A stretch of DNA of 64,000 nucleotides, taken from Rhizobium sp. WSM4643. GTDB taxonomy: Bacteria; Pseudomonadota; Alphaproteobacteria; Rhizobiales; Rhizobiaceae. The notes below the pieces were generated by a model. The model made no database searches. It was not told where the DNA came from and saw only the letters and a list, made by a program, of their open reading frames with translations. Of this stretch, positions 44,550-52,865 are shown piece after piece; within the stretch, counting starts at the first letter, position 1; the number at the start of each line of letters is the position of its first letter. A program made the translations under genes and the position numbers. The stretch covers positions 1,674,001-1,738,000 of the forward strand of contig NZ_CP104040.1 of the NCBI RefSeq assembly GCF_025152745.1, read 5' to 3'.

Positions 44550-44582
44550 AGAAAACGCCCGCTGTGTGTACAGCGGGCGTTT
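44550..44582 (-). terminator. Terminator of second DUF1127 gene
   Basis: Minus-strand AACGCCCGCTGTAC / GCGGGCGTTTTC hairpin with T-run, about 45 bases after the stop of the 48-residue gene. Confidence 0.85.
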
Positions 44583-44627
44583 CAATCGAGAACAATCCTG
44601 CTTGGGAGGAGCAGCGATCGCCTGGAA

Positions 44628-44774
44628 TTAGCGGGAAGAAGCCTCACGGGCAACGCGATGGATGTCCGAACGGTCGATGCCGAGATCGTGCAATTCGCGG
44701 TTGGTCATGCGGCCGAGTTCCGTGACGGTCTGACGATACTTGCGCCAGTTGTTGAAAGAGCGAGAGAAGTTCAT
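44628..44774 (-). CDS. DUF1127 micro-protein (second copy)
   Basis: A 48-residue protein starting M-N-F-S-R-S-F-N-N-W, with core VTELGRMTNRELHDLGIDRSDIHRVA (about 17-42). It matches the first copy at the ELGxLxNxxLxDxGxxRxDI pattern while differing at the ends, so the two are paralogs that arose by an old duplication. A ribosome-binding site (AAAGGGGCTTACC-like) lies before the ATG. Its own terminator suggests independent expression. Confidence 0.85.
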   Translation of the reverse strand: MNFSRSFNNWRKYRQTVTELGRMTNRELHDLGIDRSDIHRVAREASSR

Positions 44775-45202
44775 GGTAAGCCCCTTTCCGAGGGTTTCAT
44801 TCGCCAGCAGCCACCGATCGGCGCTGACCTCTGTTTGATGACTGGAATATATGTTGCGATGCGAAAGACTAAAACAGCCAAGTTTTCAGATCACCTATGC
44901 GAGACATGCAATGCTCAAAGGGTATTTGACGCAGACTTACCATTTTTTGGCCAACGAATAGGCAGAATGACTTTTGAGAAAGCGGTTCGATTTGGAGAGG
45001 CGAATGAAGTGCCATAGCAGAAAACGCTGCTTCCTCCGGTGATTCCGCTCGTCCATCCGCTGCAAAGAGGCGTTCCGCTTCGGATTGGAAGTCGCCCACC
45101 CATTCGCGGGGTTGGTGGCGCGGCGTGACGACAATGTGGCATGACGGCGCCCTGCGACGAAAATCCTCTTACCGCCAAGGCCTTAATGAAGCTCTGGCTA
45201 TA
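44775..45202. other. 428-base gap between DUF1127 gene and sRNA locus
   Basis: No supported gene. Minus-strand frames here (for example one with GDFQSEAERLFAADG) lack ribosome-binding sites and run into unrelated sequence. AT-richer part at 44830-44920 may hold promoter sequence of the second DUF1127 gene. Confidence 0.4.
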
Positions 45203-45325
45203 CAAAAACGCCCGCCGGGGGAGGATCCGGCGGGCGTGTTATGGTGACTGACAACTGGGAGGAGGAGTGTTGCCAGTCTATCGCAGCGCGCTGGGAGGAG
45301 GAGTGCGCGGCTGCGAATCTCGTCA
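45203..45325 (-). ncRNA. Alpha-r14 / NfeR1-type trans-acting small RNA
   Basis: On the minus strand three consecutive hairpins are seen. Hairpin 1 (45283-45314) and hairpin 2 (45246-45278) each have a loop reading CTCCTCCTCCCA. Hairpin 3 (45208-45237) is an ACGCCCGCCGG / CCGGCGGGCGT stem with loop ATCCTCCCC and a following T-run, an intrinsic terminator. This matches the rhizobial alpha-r14 family (NfeR1, Smr14C2 in S. meliloti, about 123 nt), which exposes anti-Shine-Dalgarno CCUCCUCCC loops for pairing with many transporter and regulator mRNAs. The 5' end is estimated, and no promoter is asserted. Confidence 0.8.
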
Positions 45326-45326
45326 C

Positions 45327-45643
45327 GGACAATGCATCCGCGGGCGTCCGGCTGATGCCGGGCCGGGGCGCCATCCCCGTGCTTTGATGTGTTGATCAAT
45401 AGTATGACTAATGAATATTGTGCAGTGCAATAGATTCATGCCGGATATGCGAAATACGCATATCTCTCCGTCCATAAGCTTATATTAGCGCGTCTGGCGT
45501 TAGCGGCTGGTTAACACTCGGTACTATTTAGACCAGTGAGGAACTTGTATGTTTGTTGCAGAGCGTTTTGCGAACACCGGTCCTGCGTCTATAACGGCGT
45601 GAGCCGCAGGCGCAGTCGGCGTTGCAGAAATAAGGGGTAGGGC
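45327..45643. other. 317-base gap upstream of DUF2157 gene
   Basis: No gene seen. It should hold the upstream region of the small RNA on the minus strand and the promoter of the 45644 operon. AT-rich palindromic traces at 45410-45500. Confidence 0.4.
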
Positions 45644-46747
45644 ATGTATCGCGGCAGATTGGAGCGGGATCTCTCGCTCTGGGTAGGCAAAGGCCTGCTC
45701 AGGCAGGAAACGGCGGGTGCGCTTCTCGCCGAATATGATAGCCGCCCGGCAAGCTTCAGCCTCGGCCGGGTGCTGATGGCGCTGGCGGCGGTGCTGCTTG
45801 CCGCTGCCATTCTGTTGGTCGTCGCCTCCAATTGGGAGGCCATCCCGCGCCTCGTCCGCGTCGGCGCCATCCTTGCCCTGATCTGGGTCGTGCACATCGC
45901 CGCTGCCCGTCTGCTCGCCCGCGGTGCGACGGCGGCGGCAGGAGGGTTGCTGGTCATCGGCGCGATGAGCTTCGGCGGCGCCATCTCGCTGGTCGGCCAG
46001 ATGTATCATCTCTCCGGCGATGAACAGACGGTAATGTATCTCTGGTTCGCCATCGCGACGATCTCGGCGATCCTGTTCCGTTCGGGCGCAGTGGCCGTCG
46101 TCGCGGGCTTCCTCTCCTGGGCGTCGTTTGCCCTCTATCTTGAGAACCACGACACGCATTGGATAGGGTTCGATCCCTGGATGGCGCCTCTCATGGCGGC
46201 AATCGTCATCGGGTTGGTGCGTTATACCGGCGCCGAGCGGGCCCGCCATCTCGCCTATCTGCTGCTGATCGGCTGGCTCGCCTGGCTCTACACTCTTTAT
46301 GAGGAGATCGCCGTGGCGCTTGCCTTCGCGATCGGCGGCATGGCGGCCTTCGTGCTGACGGCGTTGCCGCTCCGGCCTATTGCCTCCCTGGTCAGGAGCG
46401 CCGGCGCGGCCCCGGCCTTCTACAGCTTCCTTGTCGCCGGGATCGGCTTGCTGCTGCTGCATATCGAGATCGAGGACGGCTGGCGGCTGGTGGTGCTCGG
46501 AGTGGCGACACTTGCCGCTTCGGTGCTGGCGATTGCCCTGCATGGCAGGGATAATGGCGCGGTGCGTTATCTCGCTTATACGATTTTTGCCGCGGAGATG
46601 CTCTATCTCGCCTCCGTCACCGTCGGCTCGATCCTCGGCACGTCGAGCCTCTTCCTTTTCTCCGGTCTCGTGGTGGCACTTGTCGCCTGGATCGTCATCC
46701 GTCTCGAGCGGCGTTTTTCGGCGAATGCACAGGGGGAGGGCGCATGA
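45644..46747 (+). CDS. DUF2157 multi-span membrane protein
   Basis: A 367-residue polytopic protein with ten or so spans. The soluble N-terminus (YRGRLERDLSLWVGKGLLRQETAGALLAEYDSRP, about 2-35) is the DUF2157 signature, followed by tandem helices (LLAAAILLVVASNWEAIPR). DUF2157 proteins are membrane proteins of unknown function, often with a GDYXXLXY partner. Its stop overlaps the next gene's start (ATGA), forming a two-gene unit. Confidence 0.85.
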   Translation: MYRGRLERDLSLWVGKGLLRQETAGALLAEYDSRPASFSLGRVLMALAAVLLAAAILLVVASNWEAIPRLVRVGAILALIWVVHIAAARLLARGATAAAGGLLVIGAMSFGGAISLVGQMYHLSGDEQTVMYLWFAIATISAILFRSGAVAVVAGFLSWASFALYLENHDTHWIGFDPWMAPLMAAIVIGLVRYTGAERARHLAYLLLIGWLAWLYTLYEEIAVALAFAIGGMAAFVLTALPLRPIASLVRSAGAAPAFYSFLVAGIGLLLLHIEIEDGWRLVVLGVATLAASVLAIALHGRDNGAVRYLAYTIFAAEMLYLASVTVGSILGTSSLFLFSGLVVALVAWIVIRLERRFSANAQGEGA

Positions 46748-47334
46748 ACTCGTTCATGTCAAGGCTGCAATCCGGCAAGGGCTATCTGCTTTCGGCGATC
46801 ATCGTCGCCAGTCTGCAGACCCTGATCCTCGGCACGATCATCCAGAGCCGGGCGTCGATCCTCAGCGATGGCGCTGAAGTGCTGCTGAAGACGGCGCCCG
46901 TCGATCCGCGTGATTTCCTGCGCGGCGATTATGTCGTTTTGAACTACGACATTTCCTCTGTGCCGGTGCAGACGGTCTCCGGCGGCATTCCGGCAGAGCC
47001 AGGCGAACGCGTGCTATGGGTCCGGTTGAAGAAGCAGGAAGACGGTTTCTGGACGGTGATCGAATCGTCCTTTCACGAACTGCCTCCGCAGCCGGAGACC
47101 GTGATCCTGCGCAGCCAGCCATTTTATAGTGGCGGACTTGCTGCCGGCGACAGCATGCGTGTCGAATACGGCATCGAGCGCTACTACGTTCCAGAAGGCG
47201 AGGGCAAGCCGATCGAGGAGGCCCGCAATGACGGCAACGTCGCCATCGCAGTGCGTGTCTCGCCTGATGGAAGCGCACAGATTCGCAGCCTTCTCGTTGA
47301 CGGCAAGCCGGTTTACGACGAGCCGCTTTACTAA
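46744..47334 (+). CDS. GDYXXLXY membrane-linked protein
   Basis: A 196-residue protein with an N-terminal membrane segment (about 13-32, YLLSAIIVASLQTLILGTII) and the diagnostic GDYVVLNY (about 60-67) within DPRDFLRGDYVVLNYD. GDYXXLXY-family proteins have a beta-rich periplasmic domain of unknown function and typically pair with DUF2157 or DUF4401 partners, exactly as here. ATGA overlap with the preceding DUF2157 gene. Confidence 0.88.
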   Translation: MNSFMSRLQSGKGYLLSAIIVASLQTLILGTIIQSRASILSDGAEVLLKTAPVDPRDFLRGDYVVLNYDISSVPVQTVSGGIPAEPGERVLWVRLKKQEDGFWTVIESSFHELPPQPETVILRSQPFYSGGLAAGDSMRVEYGIERYYVPEGEGKPIEEARNDGNVAIAVRVSPDGSAQIRSLLVDGKPVYDEPLY

Positions 47335-47487
47335 TCTCGTCGCACTTCGGGGCAGGGCGGCTCCAGGGCCGCAAATGCCCTGTCATTTGCCGTTCATTTT
47401 TCCTTTGCCTCGACCAAATCGGGTGATATAGAGACGCCGCGCTCCGGAAGGCCTCATGCGCAGGCATAGGCATGCGGTTTTGTGAAC

Positions 47488-47572
<85 letters not shown>

Positions 47573-47772
47573 AGCTGTTTGCAGGCGGGAGACTGAAATC
47601 GGTTGGCTTAGGGCAGCCGAGAGTTGTCCCGAATAGCCCGCGAGTGCCGTTCCCCTTTGGGCGGAATGATACAGGAATTGGGAAAAGCCACGCGCGGCAG
47701 GATCGCCGGCGTCGTGCTCATCGAAACGAACGGCGTCTGGGCACGGCCGCCACGAAATGAAGGTAGGAAGAC

Positions 47773-49257
47773 ATGCAGGTTATCGAAACGCTCGCTGAAG
47801 GGCTGAAGCGCGAAATCAAGGTCGTTATCCCGGCCAAGGACATGCAAGACAAGATGAATGAGCGTCTTGCCGATGTGAAGGACAAGGTTCGCATCAACGG
47901 CTTCCGTCCGGGCAAGGTCCCTGCCGCTCACCTGAAGAAGGTCTACGGCAAGTCGATCATGGCCGATCTCGTCAACGAGATCGTCCGCGAGCAGCCGGCC
48001 GCCATCCTGTCCAGCCGCGGTGAGAAGTCGGCCACGCAGCCGGAAATCGCCATGACGGAAGACAAGGACGAAGCCGACAAGATCCTCGCTGCCGAGCAGG
48101 ATTTCGAATTCACGCTTTCCTATGAAGTGCTGCCGCCGATCGAACTGAAGTCGGTCAAGGGCATCAAGGTCACGCGCGAAGTGATCGACATCTCGGACGA
48201 CGAAGTCAACGAGCAGGTCCTGAAGGTCGCCGAAAGCGCTCGCGCCTACGAGACCAAGACCGGCAAGGCCGCGAATGGCGACCGCATCACCATGGATTAT
48301 GTCGGCAAGGTCGACGGCGAAGCCTTCGAAGGCGGCACCGATCAGGGCGCCGAACTGGTGCTCGGCTCCGGCCGCTTCATTCCGGGCTTCGAAGACCAGC
48401 TCGTCGGCGCCAAGGCCGGCGACGAGAAGACCATCACCGTGACCTTCCCGGCCGACTATCCGGCCAAGAACCTCGCCGGCAAGGAAGCGACCTTCGACGT
48501 GACAGTCAAGGAAGTCGCCGCACCTGCCGATGTCGAGATCAACGACGAACTCGCTTCCAAGCTCGGCATCGAATCCGCCGATCGCCTGAAGGAAATCGTC
48601 CGTGGCCAGATCGAATCGCAGTACGGCTCGCTGACCCGCCAGAAGCTGAAGCGCCAGATCCTCGACCAGCTGGACGAGATGTACAAGTTCGAAACCCCGA
48701 ACTCGCTCGTCGACGCCGAATATAACGGCATCTGGAGTCAGGTGAACAACGACCTCGCCCAGTCCGGCAAGACCTTCGAGGACGAAGACACGACCGAAGA
48801 GAAGGCTCGCGAGGAATACAAGACGCTCGCCGAGCGCCGTGTTCGCCTCGGCCTCGTTCTCTCCGAAATCGGCGAAAAGGCCGGCGTCGAAGTCAGCGAA
48901 GACGAAATGCAGCGCGCCATCTACGATCAACTGCGCCAGTATCCGGGCCAGGAAAAGCAGATCCTCGAATTCTTCCGCAGCCAGCCGGGTGCCGCCGCTT
49001 CGATCCGCGCACCGATCTTCGAAGAGAAGGTCATCGATCACCTGCTGACCGAAATCGATGTCACCGACAAGAAGGTGACGAAGGAAGAGCTGCTCGCCGA
49101 GGAAGAAGGCGAAGCGAAGGCCGAGACCAAGAAGGCCGCGCCGAAGAAGAAGGCTGCCGCCAAGGCCGAAGCAGCGGACACCGGTGAAGGCGAAGAAGCC
49201 GCACCGAAGAAGAAGGCTGCTCCGAAGAAGAAGGCGGCTGACGAAAGCGCCGAATAG
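47773..49257 (+). CDS. tig: Trigger factor
   Basis: A 494-residue ribosome-associated chaperone and peptidyl-prolyl isomerase. The ribosome-binding signature [16 protein letters not shown] lies at about residues 44-59. The FKBP-type PPIase domain covers about 165-245 ([36 protein letters not shown]), and the C-terminal chaperone arms about 250-440. A Lys/Ala-rich low-complexity tail (about 445-494, [13 protein letters not shown]) is common in rhizobial forms and could bind RNA or acidic partners. A monocistronic unit with strong codon bias. Confidence 0.96.
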   Translation: MQVIETLAEGLKREIKVVIPAKDMQDKMNERLADVKDKVRINGFRPGKVPAAHLKKVYGKSIMADLVNEIVREQPAAILSSRGEKSATQPEIAMTEDKDEADKILAAEQDFEFTLSYEVLPPIELKSVKGIKVTREVIDISDDEVNEQVLKVAESARAYETKTGKAANGDRITMDYVGKVDGEAFEGGTDQGAELVLGSGRFIPGFEDQLVGAKAGDEKTITVTFPADYPAKNLAGKEATFDVTVKEVAAPADVEINDELASKLGIESADRLKEIVRGQIESQYGSLTRQKLKRQILDQLDEMYKFETPNSLVDAEYNGIWSQVNNDLAQSGKTFEDEDTTEEKAREEYKTLAERRVRLGLVLSEIGEKAGVEVSEDEMQRAIYDQLRQYPGQEKQILEFFRSQPGAAASIRAPIFEEKVIDHLLTEIDVTDKKVTKEELLAEEEGEAKAETKKAAPKKKAAAKAEAADTGEGEEAAPKKKAAPKKKAADESAE

Positions 49258-49269
49258 TCGCTTTTCAGT

Positions 49270-49377
49270 TCTACAGCGCCGCGCGTCTTTTCAGACGCGC
49301 AAAGGACGCTGTAACACTTTGAGTTGCTGCATGATTTTGTCCTTAAATCGATTCCGATTTAAGGAATCATGCAGTAA
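49270..49377. repeat. Rhizobial intergenic mosaic repeat (second type)
   Basis: Composed of a palindrome CTACAGCGCCGCGCGTC / GACGCGC..GGACGCTGTAA followed by CATGATTTTGTCCTTAAATCG / CGATTTAAGGAATCATGCAG. I recognise it as a frequent rhizobial intergenic element; it differs from the 20299-type repeats. It may also terminate tig transcription. Confidence 0.65.
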
Positions 49378-49533
49378 AGTTTGGGAGGCCTCGCCATCGT
49401 GCGGGGCCTTTTCTATTGTACAGGGCAGTTCATTTCTCGCCGCCTACTCCTTTGTGTTTATTCACCAGGAACAACAAAGAGTTGCAATAAAGTATAATTC
49501 GATGCAGATTCTACTGATGGGGAGGACCTGAAA

Positions 49534-49953
49534 ATGACTGCAAAGCATGATATGAAGAAGCTGGTGGAAGAAATGTATGCTGTGCGCGACTGCGGCGATG
49601 TCGAAGCTACGCTGGCGCTGATCGGCGAGGGTTGCACCTTTCGCATGGTCGGCAATACACGGCTGGCGCCTTTTTCGACTGAATCAAGCGGGCATGCTTT
49701 TCGCCAAGCGATAACGCAGCTTATCACAGTATGGGATCTATCGAATATCAGGACAGCTATCTATGTGGACGAGGATGAGCATATGGTCTTTGCCCACCGT
49801 GAAGGCGAGGTCAGGCACATCCCATCGGGCGTGAGCTTCCATACGGAATTCATCGACAAGATCCATTTCCGGGATGGGAAACTGGTCAAGATCGTCGAAT
49901 TCGTCGACACGCTGCAAGTGGCCGAGACGGCCAAGATGATCCAAGTCGCTTAA
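49534..49953 (+). CDS. SnoaL/NTF2-like protein
   Basis: A 139-residue protein with the NTF2-like cone fold pattern: KKLVEEMYAVRDCGDVEATLALI (about 5-27) then GCTFRMVGNTR, a mid region HMVFAHREGEVRHI and C-terminal SFHTEFIDKIHFRDGKLVKIVEFVDT (about 98-123). SnoaL/ketosteroid-isomerase-like family; substrate unknown. A TATAAT box at about 49490-49496 may be its -10. Single gene. Confidence 0.75.
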   Translation: MTAKHDMKKLVEEMYAVRDCGDVEATLALIGEGCTFRMVGNTRLAPFSTESSGHAFRQAITQLITVWDLSNIRTAIYVDEDEHMVFAHREGEVRHIPSGVSFHTEFIDKIHFRDGKLVKIVEFVDTLQVAETAKMIQVA

Positions 49954-49991
49954 ACGGCCACCAAGGTCGGAGCCTTCGAAGCGTTGTCAAA

Positions 49992-50016
49992 GTTGATTCA
50001 TGCGACGCGCTTTAGA
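49992..50016. repeat. Fragment of rhizobial intergenic repeat
   Basis: Short run AGTTGATTCATGCGACGCGCTTTAGAG matches the 3' part of the 20299/37581/42557 element; the rest is missing. Confidence 0.5.
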
Positions 50017-50068
50017 GTTTAATGCCGCCCATGTTTTCGGGCGTCAGCCGCCGGTCAAGAATTGCCGC

Positions 50069-51838
50069 TCAATGCGCTGTCAGTTGCGCGACTTTCCTGA
50101 CATGGCTCACGGCTGCCGCACCGCCTGCGGTCTGTGTGAAGAGGTGGAGCGTTTCCTCTTCGTCGTCGGCGACAGGCGTCAGCGCCTGATCCATGTAGGT
50201 CCTCGACTTTGCATCCCTTGAAATCAGGAACGCCGAAATCGTCAGGCCAATGATCGTGCCGGCGAGCGAAGCATGTTTGCGGAAGGTTTCCCAGGCAAAG
50301 CGCGGCCAGAAGACCAGCGGATTCTCGCGCGGCAGGTCAGGGCGCCGCTCCGCCGGCGTCTTCAGGCGCAGCAGGCCGCTTTGCAGCGGATGCACGTTTT
50401 CCAGCGGCACGGTGGTCGCGAAGGAGACCAGAACCTTGACGAGCCTTGCCAGCGGTACCCCGGTCGCAACGGCGCGGCGCAGCAGCGTCTTCATATGATC
50501 AGGCGAATAATAGAGCGACCAGGCCTCGTGGTAGATGTCTTCCCATTCCTGCTTGGTCATTTTGGGATGCGCGGTGCAGACGTGCTCGACATCGTAGATG
50601 TTGAGATCGGCATCCATCTCGATGCCCTTCTTCCACAGGACCTGATGGTCCTCAGAGCCGGGCAGCGGCGTCAGGATGAAGAATTCGATGACGTCGAGCG
50701 GCAGCTCTTCCTGGATGATCGCGATGTCGCGGCGGATCGACTCCGGCGTATCGGCGGGGAAGCCCAAGATATAACCGGCAAGCGTCATGATGCCCTGTGC
50801 CTTCCAGGCGAGCAGCATCTTGCGATATTCGGTGATCTTGTTCTGGTTCTTCTTGGCGGCGGTCAGATTGTCCGGATTGACGTTTTCGAGGCCGATGAAG
50901 ACGCGGGTGACGCCGGCGCGCCGGGATTTCTCGATAAAATTAGGGATCTTGTGGCAGAGCGTGTCGACCTGGATCATCAGGCCGAGCGGAATGCCGTCCC
51001 GTTCCTTGAGTTCGATCAACCGGTCGAAGATCGCTTCCCAATCCTTGTTGCGGGCGAAATTGTCGTCGGTGATGAAAAATTTGTGGATGCCCTGCGCCCA
51101 GTTCATCCGCACCAGCTTTTCGACGTCGTCGGCCGAACGGAAGCGCGACTTGCGCCCCTGCACGTTGATGATGGTGCAGAACGAGCACTGATAGGGACAG
51201 CCACGTCCGGCATCGAAGCTGGTGCTGAGCCCGAGCGTGCGCTGGATATTGTCCTTCGGCAGAAAGGGAACCGGCGTGCCGCCGATGCCGGGAAGGTCGT
51301 TCATGAAATTGTAGAGCGGCTTCAGCTCACCGGCGGCGGCGTCGCGCAGCACCATGTCGAGCCGGCCCTCGGCTTCGCCGGCAAACATCGAGATGCCCAT
51401 GTCGCGGCAGGCGTCGAGCCCGACGGCCTTGCCATCCAGCATCGACAGGCAACCGGAAACATGGAAGCCGCCGATCGAAACCGGCAGGCCGGCATCGCGG
51501 AAGGGACGGGCGATATCGAGAGCGCGCGGATATTGGTTGGTCTGGACGCCGACGAGCGCGATCATGCCGAAATTGTCGTGACGCTTGAACTGTGCGAGCA
51601 GTCCGGCGATATCGATTCGTGTGTTGGTCTCGTCGATCACGGTGATGTCGATCGCCGTATCGTCTCCGAGCACCTTGCGCTCGGCACATTCGGCGGCAAT
51701 GCCGTAGAGCGCCGCCAGCGAATTGGAGGGGATCATCGCCCGCCACCAGCGGATGACGTAGCCGTCGTCATCATAATGCGACGGCTTGATCAAGATCAGC
51801 TGAAAACGTCTGCGCGCAGCTTCCAAGACATGGGACAA
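50069..51838 (-). CDS. B12-binding domain radical SAM protein
   Basis: A 589-residue enzyme. The N-terminal B12-binding-like Rossmann fold covers about 13-165 (LILIKPSHYDDDGYVIRWW, ITVIDETNTRID, VGVQTNQYPRALDIARP, SIGGFHVSGC). A radical SAM core follows, with the cluster ligands Cys214, Cys218 and Cys221 in GRGCPYQCSFC, FFITDDNFARN and RVFIGLENVNPDNL. A long C-terminal region (about 430-589) contains a probable membrane segment (HASLAGTIIGLTISAFLI, about 525-542) that may anchor it. Substrate is unknown. Members of this group methylate or rearrange unactivated carbons, such as in hopanoid or lipid modification. Confidence 0.85.
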   Translation of the reverse strand: MSHVLEAARRRFQLILIKPSHYDDDGYVIRWWRAMIPSNSLAALYGIAAECAERKVLGDDTAIDITVIDETNTRIDIAGLLAQFKRHDNFGMIALVGVQTNQYPRALDIARPFRDAGLPVSIGGFHVSGCLSMLDGKAVGLDACRDMGISMFAGEAEGRLDMVLRDAAAGELKPLYNFMNDLPGIGGTPVPFLPKDNIQRTLGLSTSFDAGRGCPYQCSFCTIINVQGRKSRFRSADDVEKLVRMNWAQGIHKFFITDDNFARNKDWEAIFDRLIELKERDGIPLGLMIQVDTLCHKIPNFIEKSRRAGVTRVFIGLENVNPDNLTAAKKNQNKITEYRKMLLAWKAQGIMTLAGYILGFPADTPESIRRDIAIIQEELPLDVIEFFILTPLPGSEDHQVLWKKGIEMDADLNIYDVEHVCTAHPKMTKQEWEDIYHEAWSLYYSPDHMKTLLRRAVATGVPLARLVKVLVSFATTVPLENVHPLQSGLLRLKTPAERRPDLPRENPLVFWPRFAWETFRKHASLAGTIIGLTISAFLISRDAKSRTYMDQALTPVADDEEETLHLFTQTAGGAAAVSHVRKVAQLTAH

Positions 51839-51997
51839 GAGTATCTATCTTTCTCTAGAAGCTTTTGCCCGAAGGCAAAATGGCGTTAAAGGCATATGCA
51901 GGCACGACGTATCAATGCGATTTAGGCGGTCAAACTAAGGCGTAAAAAAACGGCACGGCGCCCAAACGCTTCGCGAAGTGTATCATTCCTCAATATA

Positions 51998-52807
51998 CTA
52001 CCCGATATCGAGCAGCAATGCGCGATGGTCGGAGACTTCGGGCGCCGCGACCACCTCGAATTTGGCTACCTTGACCCCCGGCGTCACCAGCATGTAGTCG
52101 GCAAAGCGGCCCTGCTTCAGATAGTAGGAGGTTCGGGTGTCTACAAGACCGTTTCCGGTGACGAGATCGGAAAGCCCGAGTCTGGCGAGAATCGCAAAGG
52201 TCGCGCTGTCAGGCAGCACGTTGAAATCGCCGCAGACGACGAGATTTTCGTCGCCGGGCCAGACGCGCTCGATGAGCCTGACCAGCGCCTCGGCCTGCTC
52301 CTCGCGCGCGGCCGTATCGCCCTTACCTGCGGGATCGCGCAGGCCATGCATGTGGGCGATGGTCACGGTAGAAGCATGCTCATGGCTGAAAAGGCGGATG
52401 CAATGGGCGTTTCGCGGCCGCGGATGTTCGCCCCAGCCATCGGCGGAAAAACGGCTATGCACGAAGTCCAGCCCCTCTGCGATGAGGGAATGCGTCTTGC
52501 GCACGAAGGTCGCCAGCCCGAATTCGGCGACGATCGCGGTATCGCCATCGAAAAGCTCGCCTCTCGAGGTCGGGCAGAAGAAGCCGTCGTGGCCGGGCAG
52601 GGCGGTGCTGATCTCAGTAAACAGATTGGCGCGCTGTGGCAGCTCCAGCCCCGCGTCCCGATAGATCGACCAGCTGCCGCCCATACCTGGCGCCCGCAGC
52701 ACTTCTTGCAGGCAGAGTACATCCGGATCGGCTTGCCTGACATAGCCGATCAAGGCCTCATGCAGCCTGCCGCCCCATGCGTTCAGGGAAATGATGCGCA
52801 ATGTCAT
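51998..52807 (-). CDS. Endonuclease/exonuclease/phosphatase-family protein
   Basis: A 269-residue EEP-fold protein distinct from xthA. Motifs: MTLRIISLNAWGGRL (Asn9), CLQEVLRAPG (Glu about 37), MHGLRDPAGKG, VCGDFNVLPDS (Asp/Asn about 187-190), SDHRALLLD at the C-terminus. Substrate unknown: could be a phosphodiesterase, a DNase or sphingomyelinase-like hydrolase. No signal peptide. Convergent neighbourhood shares no operon with the radical SAM gene. Confidence 0.82.
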   Translation of the reverse strand: MTLRIISLNAWGGRLHEALIGYVRQADPDVLCLQEVLRAPGMGGSWSIYRDAGLELPQRANLFTEISTALPGHDGFFCPTSRGELFDGDTAIVAEFGLATFVRKTHSLIAEGLDFVHSRFSADGWGEHPRPRNAHCIRLFSHEHASTVTIAHMHGLRDPAGKGDTAAREEQAEALVRLIERVWPGDENLVVCGDFNVLPDSATFAILARLGLSDLVTGNGLVDTRTSYYLKQGRFADYMLVTPGVKVAKFEVVAAPEVSDHRALLLDIG

Positions 52808-52865
52808 TCGGCTCCGTTTTGGCGGCCGGATTTAGACGACAGCTCCGCGGTCTACATGATGCGTT

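Noticed and set aside
50273..51889. A 538-residue plus-strand frame opposite the radical SAM gene
   Set aside because: The minus strand carries the CxxxCxxC motif and a full domain order. The plus frame has the acidic composition of an antisense shadow.
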